Source: Spirochaetota bacterium
GTDB taxonomy: Bacteria; Spirochaetota; UBA4802; JAFGDQ01
Reading direction: 5' to 3'
DNA: 64,000 bases
NCBI GenBank assembly: GCA_034190085.1
Contig: JAXHTS010000002.1
Location: 1 to 64,000 of the forward strand
Shown: positions 56,371-64,000 of the stretch, piece by piece
Position numbering within the stretch: position 1 is the first letter of the stretch
How the letters are laid out: every line of letters begins with the position of its first letter
Program-made: the position numbers and the translations under genes
The notes under the pieces: generated by a model
What the model was told of the DNA's origin: nothing
Seen by the model: only the letters and a program-made list of their open reading frames with translations
Database searches by the model: none

Positions 56371-58011
56371 TTAAGTCTCTGAGCTTCTTTCCACAAAAAG
56401 AGGTATAGTTACAGTAAACATTGTTCCCTTGCCAGGCTTGCTCTGTACTCGTATATCCCCATTAAAACGTTTAATGATATTGTAGCTTATAGCCAGGCCA
56501 AGTCCCTTACTCTTCCCAGGAGCCTTGGTAGTAAAAAAGGGATCAAATACTTTATTCATATTTTCCTTAGGTATTTCTTCACCATTATTAAAAATTCTGG
56601 CAAGTACACTATCCTCAACCATCTCTGTCTTTATTATTATCTGTCCCTTTCCCTTAATAGCATCGCTGGCATTCATAATGATGTTCATAAAAACCTGCTG
56701 AAGCAGCATGGAGTCTGCCTTGATTTTGGGTAAAACTTGGGTTAAATCTTTTATTATAATTTTATATGGATTTGATATCTCCTCTTCAGCATTTACAATA
56801 CATTTTTCTAATATATCGTTAATATCAACCAAAACTAAACTTGTATCACCAATATTATTTGAAAAGGAAAGTAAATCATTCACAATATTCTCACAACGAT
56901 CTGCGGCCTTCACTGCTTTTATCAAGCGTTCCTCACATGAATCACCCTCACCAATCAGCATTGTTTCATCAATAGCATCATGCAGACAACTCTGAATAGC
57001 GCTAACAGGGCCATTAAGCTCATGCGCCAATCTCACTGCCAGCCTGCCAACTGCAGCCATCTTCTCAGATTGTATCATTTGTGACTCATTACTTCTCAAT
57101 TCAGTGTATGTCTTAAGCAGCCGCTCATTGCTCCTTCTAAGCTCTTCACTCCTCTCTACCACTTTCTTTTGAAGAGATTCTTTCAGTTTTTCAATATTGA
57201 TTAACATATCAACTAGCGTATCATTTTGTTCCTCTATTACCTCAATATTATCCTTCAGCGTTTTCCTATCGTCTAATATCATGCCACATAAAAAAAATCC
57301 TACTGGAATAATGATAAATGCTGCTTTGGATAACATAGATAAATCAATTATCTCCAAGCTTATCAGAATATAAATTACTAATGTATTAACTATTCCTAAT
57401 AATAAAGTAAATAATCCGACTCTCCTATATGATTTATTAATCCAATTAATCTCATATATGCATGAATCAGCACCTTCAGCAGCACACTGGACTTCTTTAA
57501 TACATGCATTTGGTAATCCCAGTATGTTAGGGAAAGAAGCTAGTTGCCCTTTAATATTTTTACAATTGTTTTTTGTTTGTGGAAAATGTAATAATGGAAT
57601 AAATTTTATAATTGCCCAATTTCTTCCTTTATCTTCTATTACCCACCTACTATTTTTTGAGAAGAGAGAAGAATACTTTACTAAGGACTTATAAATAAAT
57701 CCAACATTCCTTAAGATTTTACAGATTATTTCTAGCGGTCCCCATGCCATATCAAATATAGCATAAGCACCTGCTTTATAGGGAACATTAATATCTCCAG
57801 TATATTCAACTAAAGCATTTAAAACATTGTTAAAATATTGATAGGATATCCAATTATTCCCATCTTCTAAATAATCTAAAGACATCCCTGTCTGTTCAAT
57901 AAAATTATATAATTCATCTCTTCCATAATGTTCCCCAAAATATAAAAGAATATGTCTAATTACCCTACAACTTAAATGCATTTGGGTTTTTTGCGGATCA
58001 ATATATTTCAT
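56371..58011 (-). CDS. Membrane histidine kinase with N-terminal V4R-like sensor, paralogue 2
   Basis: The 546-residue protein has the same architecture as the kinase at 54442: sensor region with NIKGQLASFPNILGLPNA and VQCAAEGADSCIYEINWIN, two membrane helices (VGLFTLLLGIVNTLVIYILISLE and LSKAAFIIIPVGFFLCGM), a coiled coil, HisKA with RLAHELNGPVSAIQS and HATPase with NIIMNASDAIKGKGQ and GLGLAISYNIIKRFNGD. Here the ATPase N-box Asn is intact, unlike the other copy. The paralogues differ at about half of positions, so duplication is old. Its start overlaps the end of the FemAB/GNAT-like gene by 14 bases, so both are translated from one message. Confidence 0.9.
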   Translation of the reverse strand: MKYIDPQKTQMHLSCRVIRHILLYFGEHYGRDELYNFIEQTGMSLDYLEDGNNWISYQYFNNVLNALVEYTGDINVPYKAGAYAIFDMAWGPLEIICKILRNVGFIYKSLVKYSSLFSKNSRWVIEDKGRNWAIIKFIPLLHFPQTKNNCKNIKGQLASFPNILGLPNACIKEVQCAAEGADSCIYEINWINKSYRRVGLFTLLLGIVNTLVIYILISLEIIDLSMLSKAAFIIIPVGFFLCGMILDDRKTLKDNIEVIEEQNDTLVDMLINIEKLKESLQKKVVERSEELRRSNERLLKTYTELRSNESQMIQSEKMAAVGRLAVRLAHELNGPVSAIQSCLHDAIDETMLIGEGDSCEERLIKAVKAADRCENIVNDLLSFSNNIGDTSLVLVDINDILEKCIVNAEEEISNPYKIIIKDLTQVLPKIKADSMLLQQVFMNIIMNASDAIKGKGQIIIKTEMVEDSVLARIFNNGEEIPKENMNKVFDPFFTTKAPGKSKGLGLAISYNIIKRFNGDIRVQSKPGKGTMFTVTIPLFVERSSET

Positions 58012-59149
58012 ATATTTTATTAAAAATCCTTCTACCTTTAAACTTTATACTTTTATCTATTTCTCTTTCTAATCTAGGTATGAATCGATTAAAAAAGCTA
58101 TACTTATTCTTTATAAATAAATAAAAAGGCTTCAATTCAGATCCTAATTCTATTTTGGGAATATATGTTGAAATTCCTAGATCAATTTCTTTTGCTCTTT
58201 CTTCTATTCCGATTCTCACTAAATTATATAGAAGATTAAAATATATCGAATATTTTTTATTATATTTATAATCTAATCCTGAATAAAGAAATCGTAATGT
58301 ATAATCATCAAAGAATACCAACAAAAATCCCACAATATCATTCTCCTTAATAGCTGAAATTATTTTAACTTTTTTATTTAAATACTTATTTATATTAATA
58401 AAATATTCTCTATTAATTAACTCTCTCTGTATTTCGTTTGTGCTATTATAGATATTCAACCATAATTGTAAAAGAAGTTGAGCATCTTTTATTAAGTTTT
58501 CCTTTACTTCTATCTTGATATCTCCATCTCTCATTTTATTAATATTTTTTTTTAATTTATGTCTATAATGACTTCTTAAAGAATTTACATATTCATCAAA
58601 GGAATTCCATCTGATATTCATAACTGCTAATGGAAATGATTTCATTTTAATATATCCGAACTTCTCAAAAGTTAGTAATAAATGCTCGATTTCTGATTCA
58701 AAAAAATCTCTGATAATAATTAAAGATGCCTTACAATTTATAAATATCTCTTCAACTTGATTTAATATTAATTTCAATAAATGATGCTGTTCATTTTTAT
58801 TAACATTAAAGGAAAATGGATTTCCTAAAGATATAGCCCCTCCACACTCAAGAGTATTTATATATAAGAATCTAAAATTAAAAGTTTTTCTTATAAACAC
58901 AAACATCTTTTTCACAATTCCATCAAGAAAAGCATCTAATGGATAAGATGTTAGATATATACATGTATTTCCTATCAATTCTTCATTGGAGTAAACTAAT
59001 AGATATTTTAATTGAAAATTTTGGATCTTTGATTTTTCTACTGCTTTTAGATAATCATATGTAAAAAACAAATTATTTTTGGCAATGACACTATCCCATT
59101 CAGTTTTTGTTACTTCATTTATATTATCAATGACCTTTATCTTATACAT
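57998..59149 (-). CDS. FemAB/GNAT-like acyl- or aminoacyl-transferase
   Basis: The 383-residue protein resembles the double-GNAT FemAB-like family (Acetyltransf_6 type). It shows FFTYDYLKAVEKS near the start, LLVYSNEELIGNTCIYL, the family-typical SFDEYVNSLRSHYRHKLKKNINKM at about 188-212, SAIKENDIVGFLLVFFDDYTLRFLYSGLDYKYN and IEERAKEIDLGISTYIPKIELGSELKPFYLFIKNK. Members transfer acyl or amino-acid groups to lipids, sugars or peptides; the substrate here is unknown. Codon use is noticeably more AT-rich than in the housekeeping genes, suggesting recent acquisition. It lies 25 bases after the radical SAM gene and overlaps the kinase gene by 14 bases. Confidence 0.75.
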   Translation of the reverse strand: MYKIKVIDNINEVTKTEWDSVIAKNNLFFTYDYLKAVEKSKIQNFQLKYLLVYSNEELIGNTCIYLTSYPLDAFLDGIVKKMFVFIRKTFNFRFLYINTLECGGAISLGNPFSFNVNKNEQHHLLKLILNQVEEIFINCKASLIIIRDFFESEIEHLLLTFEKFGYIKMKSFPLAVMNIRWNSFDEYVNSLRSHYRHKLKKNINKMRDGDIKIEVKENLIKDAQLLLQLWLNIYNSTNEIQRELINREYFININKYLNKKVKIISAIKENDIVGFLLVFFDDYTLRFLYSGLDYKYNKKYSIYFNLLYNLVRIGIEERAKEIDLGISTYIPKIELGSELKPFYLFIKNKYSFFNRFIPRLEREIDKSIKFKGRRIFNKIYEIY

Positions 59150-59174
59150 TTTAGATTTTTACTACCTCTCAAAT

Positions 59175-60509
59175 TTAAAATTTTCTTTCAGGGAGAATAT
59201 ATCTTAAATAATCCTTGTTTAAAGAATAAGTAAAAATTGATGAAGTAACACTTTTAGTAACAATCAGTGTCTTTAAAAACTGTTTTAGGATATTATAACT
59301 TGATAAAGTATTATGAATTACATAATCATATCCACGCACTAATTGGTCGACTGTCATTAATTTAGGAATAATCATAAGTTGATCCATATCACATCGATCC
59401 CAATCAGAAGGGAAATTTGAGTATATTATACGATCTTCCATCTTTAATCTCTCAAACAATTTAGTACCTGGGAATGGGGTTAAGAATGCAAGTTGTAATA
59501 CATCGATTTTAGTATCTTGAATAAATCTTACTAATTCATCAAAAATTGTAATATCTTCATTATCATTTCCGACAATAAATGATCCTATCACACCTATACC
59601 ATGTTTATGAATAATAGAAATAGCATGTTTAAATCTATCAGTTCCTAATTTTAAGTTAACACCTTTTCTCATTTCTTTTAAAGTAACATCTTTAATAGAT
59701 TCAATGCCTATATATAATGCCCTACAACCACTCTTATATGCGTATTTTAAAACATCCTCATTCTCAATTATATTTATCGAAGTCTGAGTACCCCATATCT
59801 TTCTAATTTTTCTATCCATCATTCCCTTAAAAAGATCTATAGCTCTTTCTTCTGCTTTTTTTCCTACCCCAAGTATATTATCATCTACGAAATATACAAC
59901 TTTCTTCATGATTGTTTGCAACTCATCCAACACTTCTTCAACAGGTCTTTGTCTGTATTCAGCACCATTAAAAGCTGTGACACTACAAAATTCACAATTA
60001 AAGGGGCATCCTCTAGACGTTTGTATAACATCCATTTTATACTTTTCGGAAAACAAATCTCGTTTAGGGATTGGTAGATTCACAAGTGAAGGTTTGTCTC
60101 CTACATACTTTTCTTTTAATTGACCATTTTCGAAATCTGATATAACTTTCATCCAAATAGATTCAGCCTCACCAACAACGACTGTATTAACATATTTGGC
60201 AGCTTCTTCAGGCATCATAGAAACATGTATTCCCCCTATAACTGTAGGTATGCCCTTCTGTTTAAATTCACTAGCCAATTTGTATGCTCTTGTTGCATTG
60301 ACTGAATATGAGGTAATTCCTACCAAATCAGGTTTTTCATTTATATCAAGCTTTTCTACATACTCATCTACTATCTTTATATGCCAATCACTTGGAGTAA
60401 GTGCTGCAATATAACCCAAGGCTAATGGTGGCATACCCCAAGCTTCAGTATCTCCATATCCTTGTGTCATTTCTTTTGGGACGGGATGTATTAATAATAA
60501 CTTTTTCAT
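59175..60509 (-). CDS. B12-binding-type radical SAM protein 1
   Basis: The 444-residue protein has an N-terminal cobalamin-binding Rossmann-like domain (about 1-150; DLVGITSYSVNATRAYKLASEFKQKGIPTVIGGIHVSMMPEEA; VVVGEAE) without the DxHxxG base-off motif. The radical SAM barrel follows with CPFNCEFC at about 175-182 binding the 4Fe-4S cluster, then YFVDDNILG, ALYIGIESI, IGSFIVGNDNEDITIFDELVRF and LTPFPGTKLFERL. The C-terminal segment is of the type seen in HpnP/HpnR and related methyltransferases. Substrates in the family include hopanoids and other lipids. The substrate is unknown. It is encoded before the FemAB/GNAT-like gene with a 25-base gap. Confidence 0.9.
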   Translation of the reverse strand: MKKLLLIHPVPKEMTQGYGDTEAWGMPPLALGYIAALTPSDWHIKIVDEYVEKLDINEKPDLVGITSYSVNATRAYKLASEFKQKGIPTVIGGIHVSMMPEEAAKYVNTVVVGEAESIWMKVISDFENGQLKEKYVGDKPSLVNLPIPKRDLFSEKYKMDVIQTSRGCPFNCEFCSVTAFNGAEYRQRPVEEVLDELQTIMKKVVYFVDDNILGVGKKAEERAIDLFKGMMDRKIRKIWGTQTSINIIENEDVLKYAYKSGCRALYIGIESIKDVTLKEMRKGVNLKLGTDRFKHAISIIHKHGIGVIGSFIVGNDNEDITIFDELVRFIQDTKIDVLQLAFLTPFPGTKLFERLKMEDRIIYSNFPSDWDRCDMDQLMIIPKLMTVDQLVRGYDYVIHNTLSSYNILKQFLKTLIVTKSVTSSIFTYSLNKDYLRYILPERKF

Positions 60510-60798
60510 AATATTAGCATCATACCTTTTAATGTGTTATTGTTAAAATAGACATACAACTGTTAGCATATTCAAATTCTTATATAAAAGAGTATTTTCT
60601 GAAAGTATTGACAATCGTTTATCACATATTCTATTAATATGAATTTCTATTTCAATATTATATTCTTCAATTACAGAACATTATAGCATCACACTCTTTT
60701 TCATTTATTTTGAAAATACTATTGTAGACTTAAACTTTCATACTTTATGAATACTAAATAAATATTATTATATTCCTTCTATAAAAAAGTAAATAATT
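60510..60798. other. Non-coding stretch, 289 bases
   Basis: Strongly AT-rich spacer between the two radical SAM genes. No ribosome site or open frame of note. May separate two transcripts. Confidence 0.4.
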
Positions 60799-62148
60799 TC
60801 AGTTAACGCCACTCCAAGGATCTAATCTCTTACCTGTGGCAATATGAAAATGAAGCTGAAATAATAAATCATCAAGAAGTGAACCTTTTTTATCAGGTGT
60901 TAAATAGAATTTTTTAAATTTCCACAATCTTTTAATGATATTCTTATAAGAATAGAATGTATAATAACTTTTCCAAACATTATCTTGCAAATCCTGAATG
61001 GATATATTTTTTGGGGAAAATACAATATGGTTTAAATCATATTTTGACCAATCTTTTTCAAATATTCTTCCCTCACAATCCAATTTTTGATAGAGATCTG
61101 TCCCGGGATATGGTGTTACAGTAAATATTCTGATGAAATTAACATCATTGTCTAGCAAAAATTCCAATGTTCGCTTAAGGAGTTCTACATCATCATTTTC
61201 CAGTCCGAACATTATCATAACATGAGGGCTGATTCCATTTGATTTCAGTAGTTTAAAGAGCCGCGCATATTCTTCTGGTTTGTTGAACGATTTATTAACA
61301 CTTTTTAAATTACATATATTTAATGATTCAATGCCTAATATAACCTCATGGCAGCCACTTTCACCAGCTAATTCGACTAACTTAGGATTATTTAAAACCC
61401 GAGTACTAAATTGACTGAACCATCTAATCTTAAGCGGAGTAATTTCTTTGAATAATTGTTCAGAGTATTTTGAATTTGCTGCCAAGTTATCATCAACAAA
61501 AAAAAAGTCACGAGCTTTTGAAGCATCTATCTCCCGAAGGACATTATCAATAGGCTTTGTTCTATATTTGCCCCCGAAGAATTTTGTAACTGAACAATAA
61601 CTGCAACTAAAGGGACATCCTCTTGTTGTGAAGATTGGCATTGCTGGTGTCTTTGCAAAGGGGGCTTTTAGGCACTTGTCTGAATTATTCAAATCAAATC
61701 GAGGAATAACTAATTTTTTCAAATCTGGGAACACATCATTTTTGTATATTGAATTTAGCTTATTATTTTTCTGAAAATCCCGAACCACCTTTTCCCATAG
61801 ATTTTCTGCTTCTCCAACTACTACACTATCCACATGTTGTAAAGCTTCTTGAGGTAATGCTGTTGCATGGATGCCTCCCATCACAACGGTTTTGCCTCGC
61901 TTTTTGAATTCTTGGGCTATCTGATATGCACGTGGCGCGTGACAAGTTAATGCAGTAATTCCAACTATATCTAGATCCTCACTAAAATCTATAGTATCAA
62001 TATACTCATTGGTAATGGAGACTTCAACATCATTGGGAGTTAATGCAGCTATGGTGGATAATGTGCCTGATGGCAATAATATCTTCTTGTATTTGATTGG
62101 TTTTCCAGAATCATCGAGCTGTGCTGGTTGGATTAACCTAATCTTCAT
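60799..62148 (-). CDS. B12-binding-type radical SAM protein 2
   Basis: The 449-residue protein shares the layout of the neighbouring radical SAM protein: cobalamin-type domain (DIVGITALTCHAPRAYQIAQEFKKRGKTVVMGGIHATALPQEALQHVDSVVVGEAE), cluster motif CPFSCSYC in TTRGCPFSCSYCSVTKFFGGKYR, DFFFVDDNLAANSKYSEQLF, EVILGIESLN, PHVMIMFGLENDDVELLKRTLEF and TVTPYPGTDLYQKLDCEGRI. Its sequence differs enough to suggest a distinct substrate rather than a recent copy. An 86-residue frame overlaps its start by 11 bases. The order porin, small protein, radical SAM 2 implies an operon running leftward from 63728. Confidence 0.9.
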   Translation of the reverse strand: MKIRLIQPAQLDDSGKPIKYKKILLPSGTLSTIAALTPNDVEVSITNEYIDTIDFSEDLDIVGITALTCHAPRAYQIAQEFKKRGKTVVMGGIHATALPQEALQHVDSVVVGEAENLWEKVVRDFQKNNKLNSIYKNDVFPDLKKLVIPRFDLNNSDKCLKAPFAKTPAMPIFTTRGCPFSCSYCSVTKFFGGKYRTKPIDNVLREIDASKARDFFFVDDNLAANSKYSEQLFKEITPLKIRWFSQFSTRVLNNPKLVELAGESGCHEVILGIESLNICNLKSVNKSFNKPEEYARLFKLLKSNGISPHVMIMFGLENDDVELLKRTLEFLLDNDVNFIRIFTVTPYPGTDLYQKLDCEGRIFEKDWSKYDLNHIVFSPKNISIQDLQDNVWKSYYTFYSYKNIIKRLWKFKKFYLTPDKKGSLLDDLLFQLHFHIATGKRLDPWSGVN

Positions 62149-62398
62149 TTTTCTTCCTCATATAATCTTTGCATAATAAATCTATGTTCGGAATAAGGTA
62201 ATTAAAATCTTCTGAACGGGATAGCAAAGCATCACTAATATTTTTCCTATAATAGATATAGTAAATTTTTCCAATATAAACGCTGACGTTTATAATAAAT
62301 AAAAATGCTTCCTTTGTAATATTAAGTTTTAAATAATTGTAATGCAATGTGGATGTTGATGTAGAAGAAGCAGAGAAGATTAAACAAAGTGTGTTCAT
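62138..62398 (-). CDS. Small protein of unknown function, 86 residues
   Basis: The frame starts MNTLCLIFSASSTSTSTLHYN and ends NIDLLCKDYMRKKNED. A hydrophobic segment EAFLFIINVSVYIGKIYYIYY in the middle may be a membrane helix or a buried strand. GGGAGGATC just before the ATG is a strong ribosome site, which is the main reason to accept the gene. It overlaps the start of radical SAM 2 by 11 bases, suggesting translational coupling. No homologue is recognised. Confidence 0.55.
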   Translation of the reverse strand: MNTLCLIFSASSTSTSTLHYNYLKLNITKEAFLFIINVSVYIGKIYYIYYRKNISDALLSRSEDFNYLIPNIDLLCKDYMRKKNED

Positions 62399-62447
62399 GA
62401 TCCTCCCAACCAGAATATAACATTATCCCAGTGGTCGCACTTTCAAA

Positions 62448-63728
62448 TTAAAATCCATAAGTAACACTAACAGAATAGCCAACAGCAAAATTTTCATATT
62501 CGCCATCAATGCTGGATGAAGAGCTTATTTCATTGTAATCGACATTGTTATTAATGGTTCTATCTTCATAGAAGATCAACTGAAGCGCGCCATCTATGCT
62601 CAAATTGCCTTTCCGAAAGCCAAGCCCGGAGGTCAGGAATTGCATATCTGTATCCGGCAGATTGGGTCTCCAATTCTCGTCAGGAACCGCGTTTTCATTG
62701 TAGATGTAGCCAGCTCGAAGGCATATATATTCATTTACTTTATATTCCAAACCAAATTTGTAAGCAAAGGTATTCTCATACCCATATTCCTGTGTGATTC
62801 TATCTGGCAACAGGGGTGGTACGGGCGAGTCGATTTTAATCACAACAGAATCAAGAGTCTCCCAATTGGTCCAATCTATATTAAACTCCAATTTTAACTC
62901 CTCCACTGGTCGATAGGCATATCCTATTACTACTGTGGCTGGGAAATCAAAAGAGGTTTCTCCGCTCGTTTTATATGATGGGCCAATTCCAATGGAATCG
63001 GGAATATTTGTTAATTCGAAATCGCCCTCGTATTCCAGTTTAAAAGGGCTTTTAAAAGCAGCGGCAAAATTGTGGTGGTCGTTTATACTATACAGAATTC
63101 CCAGGTTATAGCCAAAGGCATATCCATCACCCTTCAACCCTCTTTTCCCATCAAGAGCGCCTGACAATCCCATAGAAGTCTCATAGTCGATCATACTTTC
63201 CAGCGTTACTTGAGAATAATAAATACTAACTCCAAATCCAATGGATAAATCTTTCACTACTTCCCAACCCAATGAAGGATTCACATCAATAACTGTGAGA
63301 TCAGAATATGTATCAACATATCTGGCGAATCCAGTGTCACTCCATTCACTAGCAAGGCCGTTTGGAACGGTGATGCCAATACCAATAACTAAGTTCTCAG
63401 TATTCAAATCACTGGTGACAAAACAATTTGGAATATATTGCCATTCGTCCAGCATTTCCTCTTTTGCGCCTGAAGGACTTTTGTGTTCAGGCCAACCGTT
63501 AGTAATCGTAACCCCGGTTGACGCCTGTATACCATCCAATTGCGTCAACCCCGCTGGATTAAAGGCTATAGCCGAGGGATCATCTGCCTGCGCAATAAAT
63601 GCTTCTCCCATTGCTGTTGCTTTTGTGCTCTTAACGCCAAGAACTCTCAATCCATTAGCATGAAGAAGATCATTGTAAAAAGAAGTCACAAGACCCAACA
63701 TTACAAACCATAGAATACATCTACTCAT
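62448..63728 (-). CDS. FadL/OmpP1-type outer-membrane protein (porin 2)
   Basis: The 426-residue protein has a signal peptide (CILWFVMLGLVTSFYNDLLHANG) and the FadL pattern: GVKSTKATAMGEAFIAQADDPSAIAFNPAGLTQLDGIQASTG. The classic NPAG hatch motif is followed by a barrel with VEELKLEFNIDWTNWETLDSVVIKI, YENTFAYKFGLEYKVNEYICLRAGYIYN and ENFAVGYSVSVTYGF at the end. It would transport hydrophobic molecules such as long-chain fatty acids. It is closer to classical FadL than porin 1. GGAG seven bases before the ATG fixes the start. It heads the probable operon with the small protein and radical SAM 2, which is a hint to the nature of their substrate. Confidence 0.93.
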   Translation of the reverse strand: MSRCILWFVMLGLVTSFYNDLLHANGLRVLGVKSTKATAMGEAFIAQADDPSAIAFNPAGLTQLDGIQASTGVTITNGWPEHKSPSGAKEEMLDEWQYIPNCFVTSDLNTENLVIGIGITVPNGLASEWSDTGFARYVDTYSDLTVIDVNPSLGWEVVKDLSIGFGVSIYYSQVTLESMIDYETSMGLSGALDGKRGLKGDGYAFGYNLGILYSINDHHNFAAAFKSPFKLEYEGDFELTNIPDSIGIGPSYKTSGETSFDFPATVVIGYAYRPVEELKLEFNIDWTNWETLDSVVIKIDSPVPPLLPDRITQEYGYENTFAYKFGLEYKVNEYICLRAGYIYNENAVPDENWRPNLPDTDMQFLTSGLGFRKGNLSIDGALQLIFYEDRTINNNVDYNEISSSSSIDGEYENFAVGYSVSVTYGF

Positions 63729-63863
63729 CAGTCGCTCCTAGGTACTGTATCACGTAAAGAAGGAAACAACATACTGGAGGGAATTATTCATAATTTTCAT
63801 CCAAATAATATCTGACTCTTACACTCCCCTTCCCAAAAAACGTGCCCCCTTATCGTCAAAGAA

Positions 63864-63901
63864 GGGCTGTCTCATGATAATTATTGCGGTGATGACAGCC
63901 C
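63864..63901 (-). terminator. Hairpin, probable terminator of a gene beyond the window
   Basis: GGGCTGTC at 63864-63871 pairs with GACAGCCC at 63894-63901 around a 22-base loop, with three further pairs across a bulge. On the minus strand it is followed by a short TTCTTT tract. It lies upstream of porin 2, so it likely ends a transcript entering from the right; an insertion-sequence end is an alternative. Confidence 0.4.
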
Positions 63902-63975
63902 CTCTTGCTGAAACACTCCCCAAACCCCCAATGGGGACCTCATGTATGTTTTTCAGCTTTTACCGACGTCAACTT

Positions 63976-63987
63976 ATACAATTGTAT
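63976..63987. repeat. 12-base AT-rich palindrome
   Basis: ATACAATTGTAT is a perfect dyad 250 bases upstream of porin 2. It could be a regulator site, but AT-rich palindromes occur by chance in such DNA. Confidence 0.25.
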
Positions 63988-64000
63988 CAATTCTAATAAC

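Noticed and set aside
54442-58011. Possibility that the two V4R kinases are one gene duplicated by misassembly
   Set aside because: They differ at many positions, in both DNA and protein, and have different flanks.
1-64000. tRNA genes, rRNA genes and CRISPR arrays
   Set aside because: By eye I found no cloverleaf or T-loop pattern in the spacers, no rRNA stretch and no regular direct repeats. A covariance search would be needed to exclude a tRNA fully.

Overview
The window is AT-rich DNA (spacers especially so) carrying about 53 protein genes, most of them on the minus strand, with no tRNA, rRNA or CRISPR array that I could see. Several features point to a Gram-negative, motile bacterium: an LptD/OstA-like protein, two FadL-type outer-membrane proteins, a chemotaxis set (cheW, cheA, cheB, cheY) and many TPR, VWA and NHL proteins. 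The mixture (LptD with chemotaxis, a TlyC/CorC protein beside recO, and a scpA-scpB-pheA-aroF-cmk-rpsA run) fits a spirochaete of the Leptospira type best. That assignment is inference and of moderate confidence; no rRNA is present to settle it.

Layout. 0-3 kb: the start of an IS5-type transposase is cut by the left edge, followed by purD and a membrane VWA-FHA protein. 3.5-7.8 kb (plus strand) is an accessory-looking block: an NfeD-like protein, a DUF924 protein, a 695-residue protein with a glycosyltransferase-like centre, a tiny Cys-rich protein and an EcsC-like protein. 8-10.4 kb: a slipin/NfeD membrane-protease pair. 10.7-13.5 kb: a HEAT-repeat exported protein, a small membrane protein and an acetyl-xylan-esterase-like protein lacking its catalytic Ser and His. 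13.5-22.8 kb (minus): pcm, a TPR-NHL-VWA protein, uvrA with an acidic zinc-ribbon partner, the LptD-like protein and an exported partner. 23-26.6 kb (plus): an enoyl-CoA hydratase/isomerase, a TPR protein and an ABC ATPase with degenerate catalytic residues.

26.6-38.5 kb (minus) is housekeeping: a STAS protein with a Gfo/Idh/MocA oxidoreductase, then aroB, rnc, acpP and rpmF separated by unusually long AT-rich spacers, then the compact run scpA-scpB-pheA-aroF-cmk-rpsA-TPR. It links chromosome segregation, aromatic amino-acid synthesis, nucleotide synthesis and translation. 38.8-44.3 kb is the chemotaxis cluster. Its CheA is 1073 residues long and ends in a two-repeat CheC-type phosphatase domain, so kinase and likely phosphatase sit in one chain. 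44.8-50 kb: glpQ-like, an unknown protein, corC/tlyC, recO and purB.

50-64 kb is a second accessory region. It holds a FadL-like porin, a hybrid kinase (REC-PAS-PAS-HK-REC), two paralogous membrane histidine kinases with a V4R-like N-terminal sensor, a FemAB/GNAT-like transferase that overlaps one kinase, two B12-binding-type radical SAM proteins, a small protein and another FadL-like porin. Seven or eight of these run on one strand with overlaps or short gaps. My working idea is a system that takes up, modifies and senses a hydrophobic molecule. The most notable points are the CheA-CheC fusion, this porin/radical-SAM/V4R-kinase block, and three enzyme-like proteins with missing catalytic residues (the AXE1-like hydrolase, the ABC ATPase and the chorismate mutase domain of PheA).
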